Part shown: in pieces, positions 24,226 to 31,738 of the stretch
Layout: every line of letters begins with the position of its first letter
Position numbering within the stretch: position 1 is the stretch's first letter
Source of the DNA: Hellea sp965224755
Lineage (GTDB): Bacteria; Pseudomonadota; Alphaproteobacteria; Caulobacterales; Maricaulaceae
Direction of reading: 5' to 3'
Length of the DNA stretch: 64,000 nt
Assembly: GCA_965224755.1 (NCBI GenBank)
Contig: OZ245061.1
Span: 1,116,001-1,180,000, forward strand
Translations under genes and position numbers: made by a program
The notes under the pieces: model-generated
Told to the model about the DNA's origin: nothing
What the model saw: the letters and a program-made list of their open reading frames with translations, nothing else
Databases searched by the model: none

Positions 24226-24567
24226 ATGCAAGTAAAAAAATCCCTGACGAATGACCGCGCTCGCGCGCATCTCGTCGTGGCGGCTGTCGCGATTGAATTT
24301 GGCGTGATGGAAATGGCGGTGGTGAGCAAGACCAAGGGCACGGCGAATATTGCCTTCGCGCGCCAGGTCGCCATGTATATGGTGCATTGTATTTTTGGGG
24401 TGAACCGAACGCGCGTGGCGGCGATTTTCCACAGGGACCGCTCTACTGTTACTCATGCTTGCCGCCTGATCGAGGATTGCCGTGAAGACCGGGTGCTCGA
24501 TGATAAACTCATCAAGCTTGAGAATTTTCTGCGGCAAGCTCCCGAAGCTATGACATGTGATGCCTGA
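24226..24567 (+). CDS. DnaA C-terminal-like helix-turn-helix protein
   Basis: This 113-residue protein resembles only the DNA-binding domain IV of DnaA: FARQVAMYMVHCIFGVNRTR followed by VAAIFHRDRSTVTHACRLIE, comparable to the DnaA signature with GRDHTTVLHA. The AAA+ domains are absent. A gene of this kind followed by a DUF6456 gene is a recurring pair in alphaproteobacteria. It might bind DnaA-box-like sites and compete with DnaA or regulate transcription; this is inference. The stop is 2 bp before the next start, so the two form an operon. Confidence 0.85.
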   Translation: MQVKKSLTNDRARAHLVVAAVAIEFGVMEMAVVSKTKGTANIAFARQVAMYMVHCIFGVNRTRVAAIFHRDRSTVTHACRLIEDCREDRVLDDKLIKLENFLRQAPEAMTCDA

Positions 24568-24569
24568 TC

Positions 24570-25316
24570 ATGCTTAGCCATCACGATACAGTTTTGGTGC
24601 GCCGCCTCTGCCAAAACGAAGCTGTCATTGTGCCCAAGGGCCGGATTGATGTTCATCCCGCCTATGCGAAAGGTGACCGGCGCAAACGCCCCGCTTTCTG
24701 GGTCACGCAGGAGAGTTTCGCGCGGTTACAATCCATGGGCGGGCTGGCCTCCAAAGGCGCAGGTTTCGTTATTGCCGAGTCTTTGGCGAAACGCATCGGC
24801 AAACCCAGCGGAAATCCCTTTGCTGATCAGCACCGCGATATTGAAGAGCGTGAGATCTATGTCGAGAGCGGAGTTAGGCGGCCTGCGCGGTTTAACAAGG
24901 CGCTCTCTGCGCTGGATAGGCTCGCCCGCCGTTCGGATAAAACAGGCCGCCTGCTACTCACCAAGCCCGAATATGAAGCGGGGCAGTGCTTTGCCCGCGA
25001 TTATGCCCTGTCGGGCTATGACCGCGTTGCTACGCAGAACTATATGAACGCCGGAGAGGATAAGACAGGATGGTCAGGCCGCGAGGAGCATATCCTGCAA
25101 TCACGCATAGATGCCCGCACAAGGTTAAAACGTGCCCGTGATACGCTGGGTGCCGGGCTCGATACGGCCGTCATTGCCGTCTGTTGCCTCGACCAAAACC
25201 TCGAACAAGTCGAACGTGCCGAAAACTGGGCCAAGGCCAGCGGGCTGACGGTGCTGAAAATGGGGCTCGGGCAGTTAGTGACGCTCTACGGGACGCAAGT
25301 TGGTCAAAAGGCATAG
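24570..25316 (+). CDS. DUF6456 domain protein
   Basis: This 248-residue soluble protein has an N-terminal region with RRLCQNEAVIVPKG and HPAYAKGDRRKRPAFWVTQE, and a C-terminal DUF6456-type part (EAGQCFARDYALSGYDRV, RTRLKRARDTLGAGLDTAVI, then VCCLDQNLEQVERAENWAKA). It follows the DnaA-C-like gene with 2 bp between. Function is unknown; basic residues and the partner suggest DNA-related action. A GC-rich hairpin at 25372-25391 lies downstream, before the GTA remnant. Confidence 0.82.
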   Translation: MLSHHDTVLVRRLCQNEAVIVPKGRIDVHPAYAKGDRRKRPAFWVTQESFARLQSMGGLASKGAGFVIAESLAKRIGKPSGNPFADQHRDIEEREIYVESGVRRPARFNKALSALDRLARRSDKTGRLLLTKPEYEAGQCFARDYALSGYDRVATQNYMNAGEDKTGWSGREEHILQSRIDARTRLKRARDTLGAGLDTAVIAVCCLDQNLEQVERAENWAKASGLTVLKMGLGQLVTLYGTQVGQKA

Positions 25317-25371
25317 TCCGCTAGGAGTTATTTTGAATTTAATGGGCTACGGTTTTATTTTTAAAACCTAT

Positions 25372-25391
25372 CCCCGCTTTTGAAAGCGGGG
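25372..25391. other. GC hairpin between the DUF6456 gene and the GTA remnant
   Basis: CCCCGCTT and AAGCGGGG form an 8-bp stem with a 4-nt TTGA loop. No T-run follows, so it is not a standard terminator; it may stabilise the upstream mRNA 3' end. It sits 14 bp before the next ATG. Confidence 0.5.
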
Positions 25392-25404
25392 GCATACTCC
25401 GCAC

Positions 25405-25752
25405 ATGAAATCATTTATCCCTGACTCCATGACTGATGCTGTTCATAGCCTGATGCTGGGTATGGGTGAATTAGCCAAAGAGGTTTCTGGTATTGTTGAT
25501 CCTCTACCGTTTGAGCGCTCTGCGCGCGCCATTTCTGCCTGCCTTAAAGCCTTGCATGATGTGGAAGAGCATAACCGTCAAGCTGCCAAGCACCTCAATG
25601 ATATAAAGTACACACGTTATGAAGACCTCCCGCCCCTTAGCCCGGAAGATCAAACCCGTCTTAAAGGAGAGCTTTTTGAGCTCTTCAATAAGGTCAGAAT
25701 TGACAACACTTCAACTCCGAAACTTTCTAGCTCACCTGGCTCAGAGCCCTAG
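25405..25752 (+). CDS. Small protein at the GTA head, candidate g1 (small terminase)
   Basis: This 115-residue, mostly helical protein (SMTDAVHSLMLGMGELAKEV, RSARAISACLKALHDVEEHN) precedes the GTA terminase and overlaps its likely start. In RcGTA the first gene of the cluster, g1, is a small terminase of similar length just before g2. I cannot confirm the family from sequence; size, helix content and position are the only support. Apart from position, an ordinary small protein of unknown role is possible. Confidence 0.55.
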   Translation: MKSFIPDSMTDAVHSLMLGMGELAKEVSGIVDPLPFERSARAISACLKALHDVEEHNRQAAKHLNDIKYTRYEDLPPLSPEDQTRLKGELFELFNKVRIDNTSTPKLSSSPGSEP

Positions 25753-26974
25753 GCTTGGTTATGTCAAAGACTTTTGGGATTTTAATGCGGGTGCTCACTA
25801 ACGCCCTGCCCATGACGATTGGCTGGTTTGGGTTTTACTCGGCGGGCGGGGCTCTGGCAAAACGCGGACGGGGGCGGAATGGGTGCGTGGTCAGGTCGCT
25901 CATCACGGCAAGAGCCGTATCGCGCTCGTCGCGCCGACTTTCAATGATGCGCGCGAGGTTATGCTCGAAGGGGAAAGTGGGTTGCTGCAAATCGGCTATC
26001 CTTCCGAACGCCCAACATATATTTCCTCGCGCCACCGTCTTGAATGGCCCAACGGGGCACTAGGTTATATTTTTACATCCGAAGACCCGGACGGATTACG
26101 CGGGCCGCAATTTGACGCCGCTTGGGCAGATGAATTTTGCGCGTGGAGCTATCCCGAAGTGACGCTGTCAAATCTGCGGCTTGCCTTACGGCTCGGAGAT
26201 AAGCCGCAACTGGTCGTGACGACCACGCCCAAGCCCGGCGCTCCGCTCAAAAATTTGTTGGCGGTAAAAGGTGTTTTGATCTCGCGCGGCAAGACCGCTG
26301 ATAATGCAGATCAACTCGCGCCGTCATTTTTGCAGGCCATGCAAGAGGCTTATGGCGGCACCCGGATCGGGCGGCAGGAACTGGACGGCGAATATATCGA
26401 AGACTTGCCGGGCGCGCTGTGGAGCCGTGATATGCTGGAGCAATGTTTTGCCCGCGAAATACCGAAACTGGATAAGATCATTGTCGCGATTGATCCGCCT
26501 GTCAGCACAGGGGAGAGGGCCGATAGCTGCGGCCTCGTTGTCGCAGGGCGAGCGGGGGAGGGCCGCGAGGCAAAAGCCTATATACTCCATGACAGTACGG
26601 TGCAGGGCCTTTCGCCTGAGGGTTGGGCGCAGCGCGCTATAGGGCTTTACCGGGGTTGGGACGCCGATTACCTCCTCGCTGAAGTTAATCAGGGCGGGGA
26701 TTTGGTCGCCTCGGTTCTGCGCACTGTGGACGCCGGCGTGCCGGTACGGAAAGTCCATGCCAGAGGCAAGGTCGCCAGAGCCGAACCTGTTGCCGCGCTG
26801 TATGAGCAGGGGAGGGTGCTGCATATAGGGCGGTTTACAGACCTCGAAGACGAACTTGCCGCGATGGGCGCGCAGGGCCCAAAGCGCTCTCCCGACCGCG
26901 CCGATGCGCTGGTCTGGGCGGTGACAGAATTACTGCTTATGACACGCGCCGCGCCGCGCATAAGGCGGTTGTAG
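25700..26974 (+). pseudogene. GTA large terminase (RcGTA g2-type), broken by an in-frame stop
   Basis: The reading frame from a TTG at 25700 runs ...VKDFWDFNAGAH, then TAA at 25799-25801, then RPAHDDWLVWVLLGGRGSGKT in the same frame. Intact GTA terminases have H-Q-x-P before the W and Walker A, so CAA (Gln) to TAA is the simplest explanation. Downstream are the ATPase motifs (LRGPQFDAAWADEFCAWSYP, Walker B) and the nuclease part with IIVAIDPPVS, LLAEVNQGGD and SPDRADALVWA. No ATG, GTG or TTG lies between the stop and the Walker A, and the first internal GTG (25883) comes after it, so an active motor is not made. All other motifs are intact, suggesting recent loss. Confidence 0.85.
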
Positions 26975-27002
26975 ATGTTCTCATTATGTTCTAGTATGCG
27001 GC

Positions 27003-27512
27003 ATGTTAGAATACGCTGTCATCATCTTGGTTTTAGGCGTTGTGTTAGGGCTCGCTCTGCGGCGCAAGCCCTTTGTGCCGCCTAAGACAGCGCCGCCCAA
27101 CGCTCGCACCTATAATGCTTTTGAGCGGGTCGAGAGCCTCTTCGTCAATCGTGCAGAATTGGCCTTTTTCCATGCGCTTTCACGCGCTCTGCCGAGCGGC
27201 TTTCATTTACACAGCAAAACCCGGCTTGAAGATATTGTGCAGGTTAAACGCAGCATCATGGGCGAAGCGCATTGGCGGCTGAGGGGCCGTATTAAATCCC
27301 GCCATGTCGATTATCTGATTACGGACGGGCAGGGCGTCCCGCGGCTTGCTATAGAACTGGACGGGGCCAGTCATAATAAAACGGCCAAAAATGCGGATGA
27401 TTTGAAAGACGGGATTTTCCGCGCGGCTGGCTTGCCGCTTATCCGCGTTAAAACGGGAGAGAATTTTGCAGATGCGGCGCAGCAGATTATACGCTCTATT
27501 CCACGGCGGTGA
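27003..27512 (+). CDS. DUF2726 domain protein with N-terminal membrane anchor
   Basis: This 169-residue protein starts with one hydrophobic helix (MLEYAVIILVLGVVLGLAL) and continues with a DUF2726 domain: LFVNRAELAFFHALSRALP, HVDYLITDGQGVPRLAIELD, GASHNKTAKNADDLKDGIFR, and a final LPLIRVKTGE. This pattern (D...ELDG.sH...Q..D..K) resembles the restriction-endonuclease-like PD-(D/E)XK fold, here with Asp in HVDYLI and Glu in AIELD as candidate metal ligands. Function is unknown. It lies between the GTA terminase and portal remnants, where intact clusters have none. Its 3' end overlaps the convergent SnoaL-like gene by 17 bp. Confidence 0.82.
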   Translation: MLEYAVIILVLGVVLGLALRRKPFVPPKTAPPNARTYNAFERVESLFVNRAELAFFHALSRALPSGFHLHSKTRLEDIVQVKRSIMGEAHWRLRGRIKSRHVDYLITDGQGVPRLAIELDGASHNKTAKNADDLKDGIFRAAGLPLIRVKTGENFADAAQQIIRSIPRR

Positions 27513-27975
27513 AATGTCCATGAATACAAAGCCATTGCCCCGCTTCCCTGACAAATATCCGCGTCGATTTCCCTTTTGAGGTAAAGCGCTCGCCTCGGGT
27601 CTTTTTACCGCTTGGCAATGTCGTCACAGAATAACCGCTATCCGTCCAGTAATAGGTAATCCAGGCCGTATCGCCGCGCACGGTCACTTCGGGTTGGTGC
27701 ATGAAAGTGCGTACATTAGTGACCCGTTTCAAGTAATCACTATAGCTCGCCAGTTCCTTATCCTTGCCCGATTGCAGATAGATATCGCCTTCGCCAAAGA
27801 CGGTATAATTCTCATGCACATAATCGAGGTAAGCTTCGACATCGCCGGCCTCAACTGCCGCCCACATAGCGGTAATATTCTGTTTGATAATATCGGCTTC
27901 GCTTTGCGGGTCGGCGAGAGCCGGATAGGCAAAGGCGAGCAGAAAGAGAGCAAAGAGGGAGGGTATAAATTTCAT
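27496..27975 (-). CDS. Secreted SnoaL/NTF2-like protein
   Basis: This 159-residue protein has a clear signal peptide (MKFIPSLFALFLLAFAYPALA) and an NTF2-like fold pattern (AMWAAVEAGDVEAYLDYVHE, then YTVFGEGD, the TWITYYWTD type strands, and a final RIFVREAGQWLCIHGHFTAV). This matches DUF4440/SnoaL_3 proteins, small periplasmic or extracellular proteins that bind small ligands; no catalytic residue can be assigned. It is on the opposite strand to the surrounding GTA remnant genes. A CtrA-type box lies upstream (28015-28030), shared with the divergent gene at 28078. Confidence 0.82.
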   Translation of the reverse strand: MKFIPSLFALFLLAFAYPALADPQSEADIIKQNITAMWAAVEAGDVEAYLDYVHENYTVFGEGDIYLQSGKDKELASYSDYLKRVTNVRTFMHQPEVTVRGDTAWITYYWTDSGYSVTTLPSGKKTRGERFTSKGKSTRIFVREAGQWLCIHGHFTAVE

Positions 27976-28014
27976 GTGGTTATGTTAACGGCTCTGAACA
28001 CTCAGCGATAGTCC

Positions 28015-28030
28015 TTAACTCCCCCTTAAC
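28015..28030 (+). promoter_or_regulatory. CtrA-type box TTAA-N7-TTAAC
   Basis: TTAA (28015-28018), 7 bp, TTAAC (28026-28030) matches the CtrA consensus exactly and lies between the divergent SnoaL-like gene and the gene at 28078. It could serve either gene. Confidence 0.6.
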
Positions 28031-28077
28031 CACAAACTGCCATTTTACGGCCTTAATCGTGTGGGAGCGGGATCACT

Positions 28078-28500
28078 ATGAAACGCAATAAGCTTGATCT
28101 GAAACGGCAGTTAAAAAAGACCAATAATCAACTGGCGGCGCTAAACCGCGAATTGGCGGGGCAAATGGTTCTGCTCGCCTCCCAGACTGGCGATACCGCA
28201 CCGCTTATCCAAGCCGTAACCGCTTTGCGCTCGGCCGAGGAGCTTTATTCCATAGAGACAACGCCGCGCGAAAATGCTGAAGTCCAACAAGCCCTCGCCG
28301 ACACGCTGCTAAAACTAGGCCGCGCCGATCACGACATAATCGCTCTGGAAAACGCCGTAAAAGCCTACCGCGGCGCAATTACAATAGCCTCGATGCTGGG
28401 CGATGATAAAATGCGGCGAGAGCTGAAAAAGAACTACGCGCTAGCAAGAGCTTTATTGGGCGATAGAGCCCCGGCGCAGGGGCTGTTTAAAGTCGCTTAG
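28078..28500 (+). CDS. Hypothetical TPR-like helical protein
   Basis: This 140-residue protein has a basic, Gln/Asn-rich start (KRNKLDLKRQLKKTNNQLAA) and a helical body with a TPR-like repeat (TAPLIQAVTALRSAEELYS, then IIALENAVKAYRGAITIAS). No signal or membrane segment is seen and I do not recognise a named family. The repeats are like the tetratricopeptide-type helices of short alphaproteobacterial proteins. It starts at ATG 28078 behind GGGAGCGGGA. It has a CtrA-type box 48 bp upstream. It sits inside the split GTA region. Confidence 0.7.
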   Translation: MKRNKLDLKRQLKKTNNQLAALNRELAGQMVLLASQTGDTAPLIQAVTALRSAEELYSIETTPRENAEVQQALADTLLKLGRADHDIIALENAVKAYRGAITIASMLGDDKMRRELKKNYALARALLGDRAPAQGLFKVA

Positions 28501-28679
28501 CTTCGCTGGCGATTTACAATTGATTGTAGTCCTTCATTCCCCCATCCTCCATTCCCGATGGGTCTAAACCTCACAAAATAGATTTTTGCACTCGCTCTTA
28601 TTTTGCGCTACTGTAGTAGAGTAGCGTGATAACTCGGCATAATAATTACAAAGAGGGCCGCGCCGAAGGAGGAGACGGG

Positions 28680-30269
28680 ATGGACACACCCATTTTAAAG
28701 TCTGATAATCTATCCAAGCGCGGGCAACGGCGTATCCGGCGCAATTTGTTCGGCGCCTTTCTCGAAGCCTGCAAATCCAACGGCGCTGACAAGAAAATCC
28801 TGACAGATGGGGACGGGCGCGTTTTTAGCTATGGCGAGCTTCGCCGGGCCGCCTTTGCGCTGTCTGCGCCCTTACGCAAAATCACAGATCCGCACGAAAA
28901 TGTGGGCATCTTGCTGCCGACAGGGGCCGGGGCCGTAATTGCCTTTTTGTCAATTCACGCGGCGGGGCGCATCCCCGCAATGCTTAATTTCACAGCCGGG
29001 GTAAAAAACCTCAAAGCTGCGGCCCAAACCGCGCCCCTAAAAACGGTGGTTACCGCCCATAAATTTATTGAATTGGCGGGATTGAGAGCGTTAGTCGAGG
29101 AATTGTCGGATGTCGTCAATATTATCTATCTCGAAGATATGCGCGAGAAGATTGGCCTAGGCGGCAAGCTCCGGGCGGTGCTGGGGCCGATATTGCCGAA
29201 GCTCTTTGCCCCGCGCTCTTCGCCGGACGAGACAGGCGTCATCCTGTTCACATCGGGGACCGAAGGCAATCCCAAAGGTGTGGTTCTGACCCATGCCAAT
29301 ATACTCGCCAATATTGAACAGATTGAACAACATGTCCTGTTGGAAGAGGGCGATATATTCTTTAATCCGCTGCCGACATTTCATTGCTACGGCCTGACGG
29401 CGGGAACATTATGGCCACTCTTTAGTGGCCATCCGGTAGTGCTGCACCCGTCGCCGCTCCAGACCAAGACCATCGCCAAGCGGATATTCAAAACACGATC
29501 AACAGTCTTATTTGCGACAGATACTTTCTTGCAGCAATATATGCGCGCCAGCGCTGATGGCGGGCTTAACTCTCTGCGCATCGCCGTTTGCGGCGCAGAG
29601 CGCGTGCGCGAAGAAACTCGAAAAACGGCGGAACAACGTTTTTCCTTCGAAGTTTTGGAAGGCTACGGCGTGACGGAATGTGCGCCGGTTCTGGCGGCGA
29701 ACCAGCCGGGCGATATTCGCGCAGGCACGATTGGCAAAATGCTGCCCGGCGTTGAAACCCGAATAGAGCCTGTCGAGGGGCTGGAGGATGCAGGCTGTCT
29801 TTGGGTGCGAGGGCCGAATATCATGAAGGGGTATATCTCCCCAGACGCCCCCGGTGTGCTCGTTCCTTTGGCGGATGGCTGGCATAATACGGGCGATGTG
29901 GTTTCCGTGGACACGGAGGGCTATTATGTCATTCGCGGGCGGATTAAACGCTTCGCCAAAATCGGCGGCGAGATGGTGTCTCTGACCGTGGTTGAAAATT
30001 GCGCCGCGGCGGTTTGGCCCGACCAGATGCACGCCGCCGCGATTATTCCTGATCCAAAAAGAGGTGAGCAGATTATTCTTGTCACCGATCACCCCGACCC
30101 CAAACGGCATGAGCTCTTAACATGGGCGCAGACTCACGGCGTTCCGGAAATTTCCGTACCCAAGAAAATTATATCCGTAGAGAGCTTGCCGGTTTTGGGA
30201 ACAGGAAAGCTCGATTATGTATCCGTCACAGATATGGCGCGGCAGGCAATGGGCGTTGTCAAAGACTAG
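28680..30269 (+). CDS. Acyl-AMP ligase (Aas-type acyl-ACP synthetase domain)
   Basis: This 529-residue protein of the AMP-binding family has a P-loop-like FTSGTEGNPKGVVLTHANI, a PLPTFHCYGLTAGTLWPLFS block typical of 2-acylglycerophosphoethanolamine acyltransferase/acyl-ACP synthetase (Aas), the YGVTECAPVLAANQPGD motif, and a final GTGKLDYVSV with the adenylation Lys. The start is ATG 28680 behind GGAGGAGA; the in-frame GTG 28626 is less likely. It lacks the PlsC-type acyltransferase domain of E. coli Aas, so it probably only activates fatty acids. It is cytoplasmic, perhaps for membrane lipid recycling. It interrupts the GTA remnant without being a GTA gene. Confidence 0.9.
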   Translation: MDTPILKSDNLSKRGQRRIRRNLFGAFLEACKSNGADKKILTDGDGRVFSYGELRRAAFALSAPLRKITDPHENVGILLPTGAGAVIAFLSIHAAGRIPAMLNFTAGVKNLKAAAQTAPLKTVVTAHKFIELAGLRALVEELSDVVNIIYLEDMREKIGLGGKLRAVLGPILPKLFAPRSSPDETGVILFTSGTEGNPKGVVLTHANILANIEQIEQHVLLEEGDIFFNPLPTFHCYGLTAGTLWPLFSGHPVVLHPSPLQTKTIAKRIFKTRSTVLFATDTFLQQYMRASADGGLNSLRIAVCGAERVREETRKTAEQRFSFEVLEGYGVTECAPVLAANQPGDIRAGTIGKMLPGVETRIEPVEGLEDAGCLWVRGPNIMKGYISPDAPGVLVPLADGWHNTGDVVSVDTEGYYVIRGRIKRFAKIGGEMVSLTVVENCAAAVWPDQMHAAAIIPDPKRGEQIILVTDHPDPKRHELLTWAQTHGVPEISVPKKIISVESLPVLGTGKLDYVSVTDMARQAMGVVKD

Positions 30270-30307
30270 GCCGGAGCATGAGCCTAGGTTCTTTGGGTCC
30301 CTTTTCC

Positions 30308-30343
30308 TGTCATTCCGGGTTCCCTATGGGCTCCGGAATGACA
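30308..30343. repeat. Intergenic palindromic repeat (hairpin)
   Basis: TGTCATTCCGG (30308-30318) and CCGGAATGACA (30333-30343) form an 11-bp perfect stem with a 14-nt loop. It resembles the dispersed GTCATTCC...GGAATGAC palindromes of many proteobacterial genomes. It lies after the acyl-AMP ligase gene and could stabilise its mRNA end. It appears only once in this window. Confidence 0.6.
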
Positions 30344-30516
30344 GAGATTGGCGCCGTAAACCAATCCCCGCTTTTGATTTTCTAAAAACCAGCTTTTTCA
30401 AGCGCTTGTAAAAAAGATTTGGAGATGCGTCCCCGCCTTTGGATTTTGGGCTATACATAGCTCATTGTTAAAAATGTGCCTTAAAGACATGGCGCATCTC
30501 CATCGGACACCTGTTT

Positions 30517-31350
30517 ATGAAAAACTTGCTTCGCGGCGCGTTTAATCGCGTGCCGGCTCAAAAAAACGCGCCTCCATCACAGCCCCTTATCGCGCTGCAT
30601 TTGGCGGGGCGGGCCGCTTGGACGCCGCGCGATTATACGGCTTTAGCGCGGGAAGGTTACCAGAAAAATGCCGTCGTGTACCGCTGCGTGCGGATGATTT
30701 CCGAAGCCGCCGCTTCGGTGCCGCTTTGCGCGCGGCGGGAAACAGTGACGGGACAAATCTGCGAACCGGGCGACCCGGCGGCGAAGTTTCTCGCCCGCGG
30801 AAATCCTATGGGAACGGCGACCGAAGTACTGGAAAGTTTTTACGGCTATCTCCAGGTTGGCGGCAATGGCTATTTTGAGGCCGCCTTAGTCGACGGCGTG
30901 CCGTCTGCGCTTTATGCGCTGCGCCCTGACCGCGTCGCCGTTGTCACGGGCCGCGATGGTTGGCCGACAGGTTATGAATATGAAGCGGGCGGTTATAAGC
31001 GCCGGTTTAAAAGAGATGCGAGCACGGGCCGCGTTGCCGTCCATCATATGCGGCTGTTTCATCCTGCTAATGATAGTTACGGCTTTTCCCCGCTCGAAGC
31101 CGCCGCGCAGGCCGTGGATATCCATAATGAAGGCGGGCGCTGGGCCAAGGCTCTGCTGGATAATTCCGCGCGGCCCAGCGGCGCGTTAATTTATAAAGGC
31201 GCGGAAGGGGCCGAGCGGCTTTCGGACGAAGCCTTTGACCGGCTAAAAGCCGAACTCGAAGGTCAGCATAGCGGCCCGCGCCACGCTATTCATGACCCAA
31301 TCCCATATCCCCCGCGAGCAAATCCTTGCGGCCGCCAAAGACTGGATTGA
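30517..31350 (+). pseudogene. GTA portal protein (RcGTA g3-type), C-terminally truncated by deletion
   Basis: The reading frame encodes 277 residues. Residues 1 to about 255 match a HK97-type GTA portal: NAVVYRCVRMISEAAASVPL, then the LYALRPDRVAVV block, GGYKRRF, and HPANDSYGFSPLEAAAQAVD then NEGGRWAKALLDNSARPSGA. The expected next segments (GRP..L..G..., the AEANRALWRQT-like region and the C-terminus, about 140 residues) are absent. Instead the frame continues into the start of the g14 gene in the wrong frame (HAIHDPIPYPPRANPCGRQR), so a deletion ended near 31285. A portal without the C-terminal wing would not assemble. Confidence 0.85.
31278..31291. other. Deletion junction between GTA portal and g14
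   Basis: Portal homology (ending ELEGQHSGP) stops here and the g14 ATG starts at 31292, with no ribosome site visible in front of it. Genes g4 to g13 (prohead protease, capsid, head-tail and tail proteins) are missing. The event removed roughly nine or ten genes in one step, judging by the standard RcGTA gene order. Confidence 0.7.
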
Positions 31351-31738
31351 CACGCCCTATCAGCATCAGGCCAGCGTCAAAGGCGCAGGCTGTGATTGTC
31401 TTGGCCTCATTCGCGGTGTTTGGCGCGGGGTTTATGGCGATGAACCGCTGTCCATGCCTGCCTATACACCCGATTGGGCGGAAGCTTTAGGCGAAGAAAC
31501 CTTGTTGGATGCAGCTAAGCAATGCCTCACGCCCATCGCCAATGATGCTATCCGCCCCGGAGATATTTTGCTCTTTCGCATGGCGCCCAATGTGCCGTGT
31601 AAACATATCGCCATCCTCTCTGCGCAAGACCGCATCATTCACGCTTATTGGGGCCGCGCCGTGGTCGAGAGCTATCTCGTGCCTTATTGGACAAGGCGTC
31701 ACGCGTTTTCATTCTCTTTTCCGGAAATTCCCTCATGA
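31292..31738 (+). CDS. GTA g14-type NlpC/P60 cell-wall peptidase
   Basis: This 148-residue protein has the NlpC/P60 fold as in phage and GTA g14: ILAAAKDWIDTPYQHQASVK, the catalytic Cys in GAGCDCLGLIRGVW, and a His in PCKHIAILSAQDRIIHAYWG. In RcGTA, g14 is a tail-tip peptidase that breaches the cell wall during DNA entry. The ATG directly follows the deletion junction, without its own ribosome site, so translation is doubtful unless coupled to the portal remnant, whose frame overlaps it. Its stop overlaps the g15 start by 4 bp. The coding sequence itself is intact. Confidence 0.88.
   Translation: MTQSHIPREQILAAAKDWIDTPYQHQASVKGAGCDCLGLIRGVWRGVYGDEPLSMPAYTPDWAEALGEETLLDAAKQCLTPIANDAIRPGDILLFRMAPNVPCKHIAILSAQDRIIHAYWGRAVVESYLVPYWTRRHAFSFSFPEIPS

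Noticed and set aside
25755..26063. Open frame over the terminase 5' part (about 102 codons)
   Set aside because: It is in another frame than the terminase motifs, ends inside them, and has no family signature.
25883..26974. Terminase read as starting at GTG 25883
   Set aside because: This start lies after the Walker A and would give a protein without the motor site; the upstream frame carries homology up to and beyond the stop codon.
30421..30500. Long-range inverted repeat GGAGATGCG ... CGCATCTCC
   Set aside because: The arms are 60 bp apart and only 9 bp long, so it could be chance.
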